From NCBI GenBank assembly GCA_946406665.1, contig CAMJLE010000001.1, positions 18,874-82,873 of the forward strand: a stretch of DNA of 64,000 nt, in the 5' to 3' direction. This DNA comes from an uncultured Candidatus Saccharibacteria bacterium (GTDB lineage: Bacteria > Patescibacteriota > Saccharimonadia > Saccharimonadales > Saccharimonadaceae). The notes beneath the pieces were generated by a model that did not search any database, was not told the origin of the DNA, and saw nothing but the letters and a program-made list of their open reading frames with translations. Each line of letters opens with the position of its first letter. Position 1 is the first letter of the stretch. A program made the position numbers and the translations under genes. Of the stretch, positions 50,367 through 62,249 are shown one piece after another.

Positions 50367-52841
50367 TTATTCTTTAGCAATGGACAGCGAGTATTTTTCT
50401 TTTTTGTAGTCGATTTTGGCAATATCGCCTTTTTTGAGCTTATCTGCTAGTAAGTTGTCCGCAATGAGGCTTTCAATATTATCCTCTATCACGCGGCGAA
50501 GCGGGCGCGCGCCATTTTTGGAGTCGTATCCACTATGGATAAGTTGCTTCTTGGCAGCGGGAGTAAGTTGCAGGCCAACGGATTTTGTGGCAAGACGTTT
50601 TTTGAGATCCTCTATCATATTGTCGAAGATTCTTTCAACATTCTTCTCGCTAAGGGCATTAAACGTAACAATGGAATCAAAACGGTTGACGAGTTCCGGA
50701 CGCATTAGTTTGCGCAGAGCTTTCATGGCGGCCGCCTCATTAGCGGCATGCTCGGCTGCAAGTGCTTTTTCATCTTTCTTGGTTTTAGCGGCAAAGCCCA
50801 TTTCGTTCTCACGGTACATTTCTTCCGCACCGAGATTGCTAGTCAATATAACTATCGAGTTATTAAACTTCACTTTGGTACCCTGCCCATCAGTTAAAGT
50901 TCCATCTTCTAGTATCTGAAGCAGGATATTAAAAACGTCTGGGTGAGCTTTCTCAATCTCATCAAAGAGTACGACTGAGTATGGGCGGCGTCGGATTTGC
51001 TCGGTTAATTTGCCACCATCATCGTAGCCAATATAGCCAGCCGGAGCGCCGACTAGGCGGCTCACATTGTGCTTCTCGCCAAATTCAGACATGTCTATCT
51101 TGATAAGTGAATCTTCACCACCGAATACCTCGCGTGCGATTACTTTAGCGAGCTCGGTTTTACCAACACCGGTCGGCCCCATGAAGATGAATGAGCCAAT
51201 CGGGCGATGGAGGTCGGCGATGCCGGAGCGGCCGCGACGAATTGCCTTGCTAACGGCCTTAATAGCTTCATCTTGGCCGATAATATCTTTTCCTAAATGC
51301 TTTTCGAGATTCACGAGAATTTCTTGCTCCGAACCATGAACGCGACTAACCGGAATTCCCGTCTTAAGACTGATCGCGGTGGCTAGATTGTCGGAATTTA
51401 CTGCAGGAATTTCCTCGAGGTTCTTCTTGTCTTTTTCAAGCTTCTTTATTTCTTCTTGAAGTTGGGCTGCCCGCGTCTTATACATAGCTGCCTTCTCGTA
51501 GTCTTCTTTTTCGGCCGCTGCTTCGATTTTTGCTTCTAGGTCGACTAGCTCGATGCGATTCTTCTTGTAGGCATTGCCGCCTTTTTTATCGATAGATACG
51601 CGCGCAATCGCACTAGCCTCATCAATAACATCTATAACCTTATCCGGCATATAGCGATCCGAAATATATCGCTCAGATAAAGTAATCGCTTCCTCTAGAA
51701 TCTCATCGGAAATAGAAACTTGATGATATTTTTCGTAATGAGATTTAATGCCCTTTAAAATGCGTAGCGTAATGGTCGGGGATGGCTCATTAACCATTAC
51801 AGTCTGGAAGCGACGCGCCAGAGCTTTATCTTTTTCAATATTCTTTCGATATTCATCCAAGGTTGTAGCGCCAATTAGTTTAAGCTGGTTGCGCGCGAGG
51901 GCGGGCTTAAGAATATTCGCCGCATCCATGCTACCCTCGGCTGAGCCTGCGCCGGACAACAAATGTAATTCGTCAATAAACAAGATGACCGAATCATCTT
52001 CGACGGCTTCGTCGATAATTCCTTTGATGCGCTCTTCGAATTCGCCGCGAAACTTAGTGCCGGCAACAACTGAGCTAAGATCGACCTGAAAGATACGCTT
52101 GCCGATAAGCTTGCCAGGCACGTCATTTTTAGCGATGCGCATAGCTAGTCCTTCGACGATAGCTGTTTTGCCTACGCCAGCCTCACCGATAAGAACAGGG
52201 TTTGATTTCGTGCGACGACAAAGAACGGTGACAGCACGCTCAATTTCTTGCTCTCGGCCAATAACCGTGTCTAGCTTGCCATCCTTGGCGGCGGCGGTTA
52301 AATCTGTTCCATACTTACTTAAGAATCGATAACTTGCACGTTTGCCAGCTTTGCGCTTCTGCTCTTCAATTTTCGCCTCGCTAGCTTGATGCTCGACTAG
52401 CTCTTCAATGTTCTCTGCCAGGCTCTGAAGATCGACATCGAGACGATCGAGAAGAATAGATGCGCGAGAGTTTGGCTGCCGCACTAAAGCATAAACGATA
52501 TGCTCGGTGCCAACAATATCTAGACCATTTTCTTTAGCAAAATTCAGAGACATGCGTAGCGTCAGGACGGTCGCCTCCGAAAGAGACATCATTGCCATTG
52601 GGGCGGCCGGCACATCGACCGCAACTTTGCCCTGTGCGCGTTCCACTTCATCGATATCTATGCCGTTTTCCCTCAAAAGCTTGGCGCCCGTGCTAGTGTC
52701 CTGCGCAAGAATACCCATCAAGAGATGCTCGGTACCCATGTAGCCTTGATTGTAACGCTTACTATAATAATCAGCCTTCTGCAGCGCAAAACGAGCGTTT
52801 TCGCTCAGATGGTTCATAATCTCACTAAATTCATCTACCAT
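50367..52841 (-). CDS. clpC: AAA+ unfoldase ClpC
   Basis: Unfolds substrates for ClpP, 824 aa. The N-terminal double Clp-N repeat ([28 protein letters not shown]) binds adaptors. The first ATPase has [15 protein letters not shown]. The middle domain carries a UVR motif ([21 protein letters not shown]), which marks ClpC rather than ClpB. The second ATPase has [15 protein letters not shown]. The promoter is TTGACT-17-TAAAAT with its -35 in a perfect CIRCE box. The ATG lies 11 nt after the -10, leaving a leader of only about 4 nt. Confidence 0.95.
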   Translation of the reverse strand: MVDEFSEIMNHLSENARFALQKADYYSKRYNQGYMGTEHLLMGILAQDTSTGAKLLRENGIDIDEVERAQGKVAVDVPAAPMAMMSLSEATVLTLRMSLNFAKENGLDIVGTEHIVYALVRQPNSRASILLDRLDVDLQSLAENIEELVEHQASEAKIEEQKRKAGKRASYRFLSKYGTDLTAAAKDGKLDTVIGREQEIERAVTVLCRRTKSNPVLIGEAGVGKTAIVEGLAMRIAKNDVPGKLIGKRIFQVDLSSVVAGTKFRGEFEERIKGIIDEAVEDDSVILFIDELHLLSGAGSAEGSMDAANILKPALARNQLKLIGATTLDEYRKNIEKDKALARRFQTVMVNEPSPTITLRILKGIKSHYEKYHQVSISDEILEEAITLSERYISDRYMPDKVIDVIDEASAIARVSIDKKGGNAYKKNRIELVDLEAKIEAAAEKEDYEKAAMYKTRAAQLQEEIKKLEKDKKNLEEIPAVNSDNLATAISLKTGIPVSRVHGSEQEILVNLEKHLGKDIIGQDEAIKAVSKAIRRGRSGIADLHRPIGSFIFMGPTGVGKTELAKVIAREVFGGEDSLIKIDMSEFGEKHNVSRLVGAPAGYIGYDDGGKLTEQIRRRPYSVVLFDEIEKAHPDVFNILLQILEDGTLTDGQGTKVKFNNSIVILTSNLGAEEMYRENEMGFAAKTKKDEKALAAEHAANEAAAMKALRKLMRPELVNRFDSIVTFNALSEKNVERIFDNMIEDLKKRLATKSVGLQLTPAAKKQLIHSGYDSKNGARPLRRVIEDNIESLIADNLLADKLKKGDIAKIDYKKEKYSLSIAKE

Positions 52842-52852
52842 ATGTGCATCTT

Positions 52853-52881
52853 ATTTTAGTCGTTTAGCACTCGCAAGTCAA
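52853..52881 (-). promoter_or_regulatory. clpC promoter
   Basis: Minus strand: TTGACT (52876-52881), 17-nt spacer, TAAAAT (52853-52858). The -35 lies in the CIRCE spacer. Confidence 0.9.
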
Positions 52882-52890
52882 GAGTGCTAA
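52864..52890 (-). promoter_or_regulatory. CIRCE operator (HrcA site) of clpC
   Basis: Perfect TTAGCACTC-N9-GAGTGCTAA. It differs from the clpP copy at one spacer base only. Confidence 0.97.
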
Positions 52891-52894
52891 AAGA

Positions 52895-52923
52895 TTGACT
52901 TTTCATTCCGTTTGTGCTATAAT
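52895..52923 (+). promoter_or_regulatory. Promoter of the 52988-53755 gene
   Basis: TTGACT (52895-52900), 17-nt spacer ending TTTGTGC, TATAAT (52918-52923). It begins 5 nt from the clpC CIRCE, on the other strand, so HrcA binding might also touch it. Confidence 0.85.
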
Positions 52924-52987
52924 TATAGTATCTAACTATCGGTTCGCACCTTAACGGTGACATTATGTTCTAGAAGGAGGGGGCATT

Positions 52988-53755
52988 ATGGATAATAACA
53001 GAAACAACGAGCTTTATGCGAAAATTTTTTTTGCGGCGCTACTAGCGTTAGCCGTCGAACTCGGCGCAGCATTGATAGTCGCCGTACAAGACATGAATTA
53101 CGTACCGCCAGCAACGGAGCACCTATCTGATTTCGGTTCGCAGGACTGGCGCCGGGAGGCATTCCCCGTTTCGGGCGCACACAACAGTACTTCGTCTAGA
53201 GAAGATCAAACTGCTCTTGAAGAAGCAGTCGAAGGGAGTTTATTATCTCCTGAGGATCGGGCGAACTTCGAGGGGGTCAATAACAATGACTGTACAGAAG
53301 CCACCCCTAATCCAGAACTGAACGACGAAGAAGAGAAACCGCAGCTCAACACGAGCTCAGCAGTCTGCACCCCCGAACGGCCAGATAATTATGTCGATCC
53401 CAAAACTGGCGAAGTGTACGACATAATCGAGGGTGACAGGGCTCTACTAATCCATCCAACTCTCCGAAGCGTCGGAGTGTGCGATTTAAGCAACGGCGAC
53501 AAACTAGTTGTCGTTTCGAAATTCGAACTACCTGACGGGGAACTGTTTTCGGAATCCCTTCTACTCGAGCTTAACCGCAACGGAATTACTGCTCGAGCAA
53601 AAGGCTACAATGAAAGGTTTTGGGGATGGGTAATTACGGTTGACCGCCTCAAATCGTCAGGAGACGTCTCAAACCAGAACATCGGCAGCATCGCGTATAA
53701 TATTGCAGAGTCCATAGCGAAAGATGGACACCCTAAAGCCGAGACGTATGAGTAA
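52988..53755 (+). CDS. Membrane-anchored accessory protein, 255 aa
   Basis: AGAAGGAGGGGGCATT lies before the ATG. One N-terminal membrane helix (IFFAALLALAVELGAALIVAV) is followed by a long acidic, probably disordered region (residues about 40-125, with DEEEKPQL). A compact C-terminal domain of about 120 residues starts near GEVYDIIEGDRALLIHP. No family is recognised. The protein probably faces outward, given the short N-terminus before the helix. It has a dedicated promoter and terminator and diverges from clpC. Confidence 0.75.
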   Translation: MDNNRNNELYAKIFFAALLALAVELGAALIVAVQDMNYVPPATEHLSDFGSQDWRREAFPVSGAHNSTSSREDQTALEEAVEGSLLSPEDRANFEGVNNNDCTEATPNPELNDEEEKPQLNTSSAVCTPERPDNYVDPKTGEVYDIIEGDRALLIHPTLRSVGVCDLSNGDKLVVVSKFELPDGELFSESLLLELNRNGITARAKGYNERFWGWVITVDRLKSSGDVSNQNIGSIAYNIAESIAKDGHPKAETYE

Positions 53756-53783
53756 TGGCTCAGATTTAAGTCACCGAAAACCT

Positions 53784-53818
53784 ACTCCAGCCCCAAACAC
53801 TGGGCTGGAGTCTTTTTT
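53784..53818 (+). terminator. Terminator of the 52988-53755 gene
   Basis: ACTCCAGCCC pairs with GGGCTGGAGT, then CTTTTTT. A convergent gap with ligA. Confidence 0.9.
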
Positions 53819-53848
53819 GTGCTTTAGTTCAATGCGCCCGCGGAGTGC

Positions 53849-56928
<3,080 letters not shown>

Positions 56929-56948
<20 letters not shown>

Positions 56949-57810
56949 GCCTTTCTATACGTGCTTCAATTGGCGGATGAGTCGAAAAGAAACGGCTCAA
57001 TACGGATTTTTTCAGCGGATTAGAAATATACATTGCTTCGGTCGCAATATTTTGCTGGCGCATTGGCCGATTATGTGCATCGAGTTTACGAAGCGCACTA
57101 ATCATATCGTCAGGATTACCGATAATTGAAGCCGATGACGCGTCGGCTAAATATTCGCGTTGGCGCGAAACCGCAAGCTGCACGATGGTCGCCAAAAGCG
57201 GTGAGAGCACCAATACGATTAATACAAAAAGCATACCGATCGGCGAATTGTCTTCTTCGTCGCGATCGCTATACCAAAGCACACGCAAGCCAAAGTCTGA
57301 CAAGAGTCCGGCTATCATCGTGAGGCCAAAAGTAATCATATTGACGCGAATATCGTAATTTCGCACGTGCGACATCTCGTGTCCGAGAACCGCACGCAAC
57401 TCTTTATCGTCCATAACATCCAATAACCCAGTCGTGACAGCTAATGCGGAATGGTGTGGATCGCGACCAGTAGCAAAAGCATTCGGCGCCGAATCGTTTA
57501 TTACATATAGACGCGGTACGGGAATCTTTGCGCTCTCGGCCAGTTTAGTTGCTATACGATAGTAGCGAGCATGCTCATCTTGGTCGGCCTCCTTGGCGCC
57601 GGCGGAAGCAAGGGCTAATTTGTCGGAAAGGAAATATTGAATCGCCGCATAGCCTAAAGCAATTACTACGCACCATATTAATATGGCGGAATCATTTGCC
57701 AGCCATGCAAAAAGCCACCCTATTAAGCCAATGAGTGCCACAAATAAGAGCATCATGAGAATCGTATTGATTTTGTTTTGCGCAATTTGCTTCCGTAGGG
57801 CTACTGCCAT
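56929..57810 (-). CDS. htpX: Membrane metalloprotease HtpX (M48)
   Basis: Degrades damaged membrane proteins. It starts at ATG 57810 (MAVALRKQIAQNK), 293 aa. Two N-terminal membrane helices are followed by the catalytic LGHEMSHVRNYDIR (HExxH), two further helices and the third zinc ligand region (SRQREYLADASSA). The -10 box TATAAT (57817-57822) overlaps the stop codon of the helicase gene and ends 6 nt before the ATG, so a leaderless transcript starts within the previous gene's end. It is followed by overlapping genes. Confidence 0.93.
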
Positions 57811-57817
57811 GCAACCA

Positions 57818-59815
57818 TTATACCACTTGTTGCTCACTAGATATCTCTCTGACAAACGGGGACGGATTCTTACTATTGGCGATTAGGTAAGTTGCTTCAC
57901 GAGCGCGCGTAATTGCGACATAAAACAGGCGGCGTTCTTCGGCGAATGGGTAAGGCTCATTATCTGCAAGTAGTGAATTAATAATAGGGTCAGATTCACG
58001 AACGGCCGGCATACCATTTAGGCCAGAGTTCATATTCAAAACGATGACAATATCGCGCGTGATTCCTTTAGATTTATGCATGGAGCAGAACTCGAGTTTA
58101 AGCTCTTGCCCAATATCGCTCCGCCAGATAAGGTTAAAAATATCAGCGTTATCACGATGTGGGGCGATTTTGAAAAGCTTAGACTTTAGGCGCCGAATGT
58201 CGTGATTATAACGCGAAATAATTTGGATGGACTTTTGTTTAACGGCTTCAATGCCGATTTGTGCAATAATGCTTTGCAGAATGATTCGTAGCGACTCGGC
58301 GTCCTGCCCTTCTTTTTGTTTAGTTTGTTTATTAAAAATAACATAAATGGGCGTCGTAGTCTGCTTGGGGCTTCTGACCATTTTATGTGACTGGGCGGGG
58401 TTTCGCTGAATAAAATCACAGCTAATGCGAGTGGTTGGCTGGCCAAAACGGTGCGTCGATTCAATAAAACTGCGACGCGTTGCGAGGCCAAAGATTTGCT
58501 CAAAATCTTTAATTAGCGCCAAATCGCTGCCAGCGAAACGATAAATTGACTGCCAATCGTCTCCGACGGCAAATAGTTTGCAGCCGGGATTTTTACGCAA
58601 AATAGAACGGATTAATAACAAACGATTGCGCGATAAATCCTGTACCTCATCGAGCAAAATGTACTCATAGCCACGCGCGCAATTATCGACTTCTTCAACT
58701 TGACATTTGGCGACATTAATCATGTCAGCAAAATCATATTGGCGTGTTCTAAATAGATATTGTTCATAGGCGTTATAGATGCGCGCATAAATCCTCCGAA
58801 AAATTGCGTTGCGAGTTGCGGAGTATTTATCCTCGCCGTGAAGACGTTCGACTATTTCGGACATACTATATGTGCCGTTTTTGTGTAACGACAAAAAAGT
58901 TTGTAGCATACAATAAAAGCCTTCAAGATTCCTAATATGGCTGCCGTCTTTCAATAGTTTTTGATACAATTCAGCATCGGGAAGCCGTTGTGGCGTAATA
59001 TGATATTTATTTAATTCTGATTCTAAAAAATCAAACATCGAACAATCACGCCAATGCCATGACGGAACGGCGATGTAGTTTGTACTATTTCTAGCATGGA
59101 GTTCAGTGCGCCATTTTGCGTCTCGTATATACTCGCGCCCATATGGGCTGTGGCCTTTTTGGTCAATAACTAAATAATCTATGTATATTATTTTTGGCGT
59201 TTTTATAACAAAGTTAATATGACATTTCTGCTCCGAAAATGGACATTGATCGTTCTTCGTAAATTCTAAACCATGAATGCGCAGCCAATCGGCGACACGT
59301 TCTTCCTCGATAGCAACTTGATCGACCAAAAATGGATAATAGAACAAAACAAAATCGACAAAAACGCGGGCGAAGTCTGCGTCATGCAAAATCAGAAATT
59401 CACAATAATTACGGATAAAAATGCCAATTTGCGTGTCGGCAATTAGTTGTTTTTGCGCCATCGATGGCTGCCTGGCGGAACGTAAAAAATAATTGCCGAG
59501 GCTATGGAAAGTTCGGATTTCTACGCCATCGATATTGCAGCGCTCTTTTAGCTCGGCGACTGTTTTCTGCGTAAAGGATATTACGAGAATGTGCCGCGAC
59601 GGTATCCTTAGTTGATTATGGATATATTCGATTTTAGCAAGCAGACTTAGAGTCTTCCCGCTACCAGCAGAAGCAAGAACAAGTTGAGCATCTTCGCAGG
59701 CGACCACGGCCTCGATTTGTTGCTTATCGAGCGAGTGGCCAGCACAAGTCAACGGTTGCCGTTTTGTGCACTTTAAAAAACGCCGATTGTGAAGCTCGCG
59801 AAAGAACGCAACCAA
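57818..59815 (-). CDS. UvrD/HelD-like superfamily 1 helicase
   Basis: A 665-aa ATP-driven helicase. Motif I is VLASAGSGKTLSLLAK, motif II LLDEVQDLSRNRLLLI, motif III VGDDWQSIYRFAGSD, and motif VI FYVAITRAREATYLI. The segment GREYIRDAKWRTELHA before a long insertion resembles DNA helicase IV (HelD) of E. coli, so I favour that group over UvrD/PcrA. The track start is TTG 59815 with no ribosome site. The same frame continues upstream past a TGA (59828-59830) to ATG 59872 (MSKLCAQLLGGRKK), so the gene may have lost its original start through a nonsense mutation. Its stop overlaps the htpX promoter. Confidence 0.85.
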   Translation of the reverse strand: MVAFFRELHNRRFLKCTKRQPLTCAGHSLDKQQIEAVVACEDAQLVLASAGSGKTLSLLAKIEYIHNQLRIPSRHILVISFTQKTVAELKERCNIDGVEIRTFHSLGNYFLRSARQPSMAQKQLIADTQIGIFIRNYCEFLILHDADFARVFVDFVLFYYPFLVDQVAIEEERVADWLRIHGLEFTKNDQCPFSEQKCHINFVIKTPKIIYIDYLVIDQKGHSPYGREYIRDAKWRTELHARNSTNYIAVPSWHWRDCSMFDFLESELNKYHITPQRLPDAELYQKLLKDGSHIRNLEGFYCMLQTFLSLHKNGTYSMSEIVERLHGEDKYSATRNAIFRRIYARIYNAYEQYLFRTRQYDFADMINVAKCQVEEVDNCARGYEYILLDEVQDLSRNRLLLIRSILRKNPGCKLFAVGDDWQSIYRFAGSDLALIKDFEQIFGLATRRSFIESTHRFGQPTTRISCDFIQRNPAQSHKMVRSPKQTTTPIYVIFNKQTKQKEGQDAESLRIILQSIIAQIGIEAVKQKSIQIISRYNHDIRRLKSKLFKIAPHRDNADIFNLIWRSDIGQELKLEFCSMHKSKGITRDIVIVLNMNSGLNGMPAVRESDPIINSLLADNEPYPFAEERRLFYVAITRAREATYLIANSKNPSPFVREISSEQQVV

Positions 59816-60078
59816 GCGCGTTTTGAGTCATTTCTTACGACCGCCCAGGAGCTGCGCGCAAAGCTTGGACATGTCACGAAAAGAAATATATCGATCATTA
59901 CGAAAAAGAGCTTTTATAACCACATTTAATTGATAAAACTTTGCACGCATAACCTAAATATATAGCTTTCGGCGCAACGAGAAAGCATAAGTGTAATAAA
60001 ATTTTTACCGGCATTAAAAAACGGGGTTTTTGCCCCGTTGCGCCGCATAATGCGGCTAAATGTGTAGGCCGAAAGAGA
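59816..60078. other. Intergenic region upstream of the helicase
   Basis: About 260 nt. It holds the possible 14-codon helicase N-terminus before the TGA, a TATAAA-like box near 59914 on the minus strand, and the terminator of the next gene. I see no RNA gene. Confidence 0.5.
60014..60039 (-). terminator. Terminator of the 60079-60702 gene
   Basis: Minus strand: AACGGGG pairs with CCCCGTT, then TTTTT. Confidence 0.85.
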
Positions 60079-60702
60079 TCAGTCAGAGAGGAGAAGCTGG
60101 CCGGACCAGAAATTGTTATATACGCGCACGTTTCCAGCCCACTCATCATCATATTCATCCGGTTCTTCATCGTCATCCAGATCTTCATAGTCATCCGGAT
60201 CTTCATCGTCATCCAGATCTTCCGGATCCTCCTGGCGCTCTTCTCCCTCAGGAGCGATGGACAGCGGGATTGACTCAACTGTTTCATTGATAATGTTGCA
60301 GATCGTTTCCGCGACCTGTCTCTCCTGATTCTCATCAATCGACTTAGTCGGATCAATGACCATTGCGAATGTCGCCAGAGCATAATAATCACCGTCGTCC
60401 TCGACGGACATGATCAGGCCGGAGTCGGGATTGCCCGACGAATTCCACTCATCCACCGCGTCCAAGCAACGCTCCTGGAGATCCTCCTTAATGTCGTCCG
60501 TCGGCTCGTCCCCTTTCCAGCAGAAAAAGAACTGGGGATTGCGGTTGCGGCAGCCTCGGTCCGTCATCTTCGGATGAGCATACACACCCATACAGATAGC
60601 GACGCCGTCTTCGGCCTCGATCTCGTTCAGAGCCGCTTCCATGATCTCCTGGCTGTTTTCGCACAGCCTATCAATTGTTTCATTAAACCTTGCATCACTC
60701 AT
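60079..60702 (-). CDS. Acidic accessory protein with tandem 12-residue repeats, 207 aa
   Basis: AAAAGGAGGAACAAAA lies before the ATG. The N-terminal about 150 residues form a globular part with several cysteines and an NPQFFFCWKGDEP segment. An extremely acidic run follows, in which a 12-residue unit occurs twice (DLDDDEDPDDYE, DLDDDEEPDEYD), encoded by a 36-bp tandem DNA repeat. The protein ends WAGNVRVYNNFWSGQLLLSD. No known family. It has its own promoter (60802-60830) and terminator. Confidence 0.75.
   Translation of the reverse strand: MSDARFNETIDRLCENSQEIMEAALNEIEAEDGVAICMGVYAHPKMTDRGCRNRNPQFFFCWKGDEPTDDIKEDLQERCLDAVDEWNSSGNPDSGLIMSVEDDGDYYALATFAMVIDPTKSIDENQERQVAETICNIINETVESIPLSIAPEGEERQEDPEDLDDDEDPDDYEDLDDDEEPDEYDDEWAGNVRVYNNFWSGQLLLSD
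60155..60226. repeat. 36-bp tandem repeat, two copies, within a coding region
   Basis: Units begin with TCATCCGG at 60155 and 60191 and are nearly identical (both contain TCTTCATCGTCATCCAGATC or close to it). A third partial unit may follow at 60227. Confidence 0.8.
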
Positions 60703-60801
60703 TTTTGTTCCTCCTTTTTCGAAAAAATGGCGACTTGAGTTTACGGTTTCCTACACAAAGAAAAAGAGATAGACTTTCTCTACTCTTTTCTTCTGGAAAT
60801 C

Positions 60802-60830
60802 ATTATAGCATATTTAATTATATTATGCAA
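60802..60830 (-). promoter_or_regulatory. Promoter of the 60079-60702 gene
   Basis: Minus strand: TTGCAT (60825-60830), 17-nt spacer, TATAAT (60802-60807) with TG at the extended -10. Confidence 0.8.
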
Positions 60831-60892
60831 ATACTTCCTGTACTAATATTATGCCCCGTTGGTTTCGCTGCGATTCTCGAGCAATATGCAGA

Positions 60893-61141
60893 CTATTTCG
60901 ACAACCTCTTAGCGGCAATTGTCACGACGAGGCCGACAATAGTAATTATCAAGCCAGTGTGGATTAGAGAATACCCAGCCTGAACATCAATCGTATACTG
61001 AAGTTGCCGCTCTAGTGTCGGATCTTGATATGGGATCCCTGCTCTGAAAACCAGATAATATTCACTCACGAGAAAAACGAATACTCCAGCCATTAGCAGC
61101 GCCCATGCGAATGGCGTGATGTTTTTCTTCGTCTTTTTCAT
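60893..61141 (-). CDS. Small membrane protein, 82 aa, two helices
   Basis: MKKTKKNITPF is followed by a membrane helix (ALLMAGVFVFLVSEYYLVF), a short acidic loop (PYQDPTLERQLQ) and a second helix (LIHTGLIITIVGLVVTIAA), ending in a basic tail. No family is recognised. TTGACA lies upstream, 19 nt from a TATAAT. The ATG is 10 nt past the -10, so the leader is only a few nucleotides and there is no Shine-Dalgarno. It is on the same strand as the acidic protein but separately promoted. Confidence 0.65.
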   Translation of the reverse strand: MKKTKKNITPFAWALLMAGVFVFLVSEYYLVFRAGIPYQDPTLERQLQYTIDVQAGYSLIHTGLIITIVGLVVTIAAKRLSK

Positions 61142-61205
61142 AACTATATTAATTATACTTAATCAGCTAACTCGCTTGTCAAGAAGTGGAATTTTTGCCA
61201 CATAT

Positions 61206-61236
61206 GAAAAATGCCGAGCACTTATATGCTCGGCAT
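61206..61236 (-). terminator. Terminator of the 61256-61792 gene
   Basis: Perfect 10-bp stem ATGCCGAGCA with TGCTCGGCAT, then TTTTC on the minus strand. Confidence 0.9.
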
Positions 61237-61255
61237 GAGGTTCCCAGGTATGATT

Positions 61256-61792
61256 TTAGACTGGACGGACCAGGGCGCCCCAGTCACTGTTGCCGCCTTC
61301 GGATCTGGCGAATGATTCATTCGCCACTTCCTTGAGACACACAAGTGCCCACACTCCGACATCGGAGGGTACTTCTACCCCCTCAACCAGGTGCTCGGCA
61401 ATCAACTCCTCGTCAAGGTTGCGAATATCCGTGCCGCTGAGACGTGGCGCGATGGAAATGACGATCGTTCCAACGTCTTCTATCTCAATCACGACACCCG
61501 GACAATAGAACGGGCAAGGTCTCTGCCAGCTCGGTTCTCCACTGCCATACCACCGCTTAATTGCGCTGGCCATTTTAATGGAATCGCCAATGAAGGATTC
61601 ATACTCGGCGTCCGGCGGGCGATTGTAGCCATGAACAGTCATGTGCGTCAGTCCGTCGTCCGACGACGTAACCGTCTGAGTAGCGACAACGTAGCCATCT
61701 CCAATATATGACCGAATTATCACATTGGCACTATTAGCGATCTTGGCGGGGTCAACGTCAACAGTTTCTTCATTCTTTTTGTCGGGTTCCAA
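61256..61792 (-). CDS. Accessory protein, 178 aa, unknown
   Basis: TTG start at 61792 behind AGAAGGAGGGAACAAA. The product (M-EPDKKNEETVDVDPAKIANS) is soluble and acidic, with a compact core containing one cysteine pair (PCPFYCPGVVIEIEDVGTIV). No family is recognised. The promoter at 61878-61906 gives a leader of about 80 nt. It is another single-gene unit with strong initiation and termination signals. Position and signals, not sequence, link it to the other accessory genes. Confidence 0.75.
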   Translation of the reverse strand: MEPDKKNEETVDVDPAKIANSANVIIRSYIGDGYVVATQTVTSSDDGLTHMTVHGYNRPPDAEYESFIGDSIKMASAIKRWYGSGEPSWQRPCPFYCPGVVIEIEDVGTIVISIAPRLSGTDIRNLDEELIAEHLVEGVEVPSDVGVWALVCLKEVANESFARSEGGNSDWGALVRPV

Positions 61793-61877
61793 TTTGTTCC
61801 CTCCTTCTTCGTGGCCTGGGTTGTAAGGTTCTCAATAAAAAACCGGGGTTGATGCTCCGAGTTTTTTACCATTTGTT

Positions 61878-61906
61878 ATTATAACATATCAAAGCCATTA
61901 ATGTAA
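61878..61906 (-). promoter_or_regulatory. Promoter of the 61256-61792 gene
   Basis: Minus strand: TTACAT (61901-61906), 17-nt spacer, TATAAT (61878-61883), extended TGT. Confidence 0.75.
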
Positions 61907-61975
61907 GTGGGAATATTCGTGGCGACAATCTCAGACGACGTGCTAGTTTAAAGGGGCCAGCATAGAAGTTACCGA

Positions 61976-62004
61976 TTGACTTTTTCGTTAGTCTATGATA
62001 TAAT
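61976..62004 (+). promoter_or_regulatory. Promoter of the leaderless mini-ORF
   Basis: TTGACT (61976-61981), 17-nt spacer, TATAAT (61999-62004). ATG follows 6 nt later. Confidence 0.85.
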
Positions 62005-62010
62005 GTAGAT

Positions 62011-62112
62011 ATGAACAGTAATATTTTCGCATACTGGTTTATGGTAGCAATGGTCACACTATTTGGTGGCCATCTCGTCATGCCAAAAACCATTATCGCG
62101 GAAACTGTCTAA
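62011..62112 (+). CDS. Leaderless 33-aa hydrophobic mini-protein or leader peptide
   Basis: Not in the ORF track. ATG 62011 lies 6 nt after a TATAAT with a matched TTGACT, so transcription should start at or next to the A of ATG. The peptide has a hydrophobic core (IFAYWFMVAMVTLFGG) and stops with TAA at 62110-62112. Two hairpins (62123-62154 and 62190-62209) and then the MFS gene follow. It could be a small membrane protein or a leader peptide that regulates the transporter. I cannot decide between them. Confidence 0.55.
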   Translation: MNSNIFAYWFMVAMVTLFGGHLVMPKTIIAETV

Positions 62113-62122
62113 TTCTTGTAAA

Positions 62123-62154
62123 TCTAGATAAGTTTCAAAAGCGACTTGTCTAGA
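62123..62154 (+). promoter_or_regulatory. Hairpin between the mini-ORF and the MFS gene
   Basis: TCTAGATAAGT pairs with ACTTGTCTAGA (11 bp, one G-U) around a 10-nt loop, followed by A's rather than T's, so it is not a simple terminator on this strand. A second stem, AGCCGT/ACGGCT, follows at 62190-62209. Confidence 0.6.
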
Positions 62155-62249
62155 AAAATCAAATAAATAATCGCCTTTGGAATTTATCCAGCCGTATAAA
62201 CAGACGGCTAGCACTTTTATATGCGCACTATAATGAAAGGAGGATTATT

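Noticed and set aside
59940-60010. Possible small RNA gene upstream of the helicase
   Set aside because: AT-rich with no stable fold or promoter-terminator pair that I can support.
60155-60226. Possible CRISPR array
   Set aside because: The repeats are directly adjacent without spacers and lie in frame inside a coding region. No cas genes are present.
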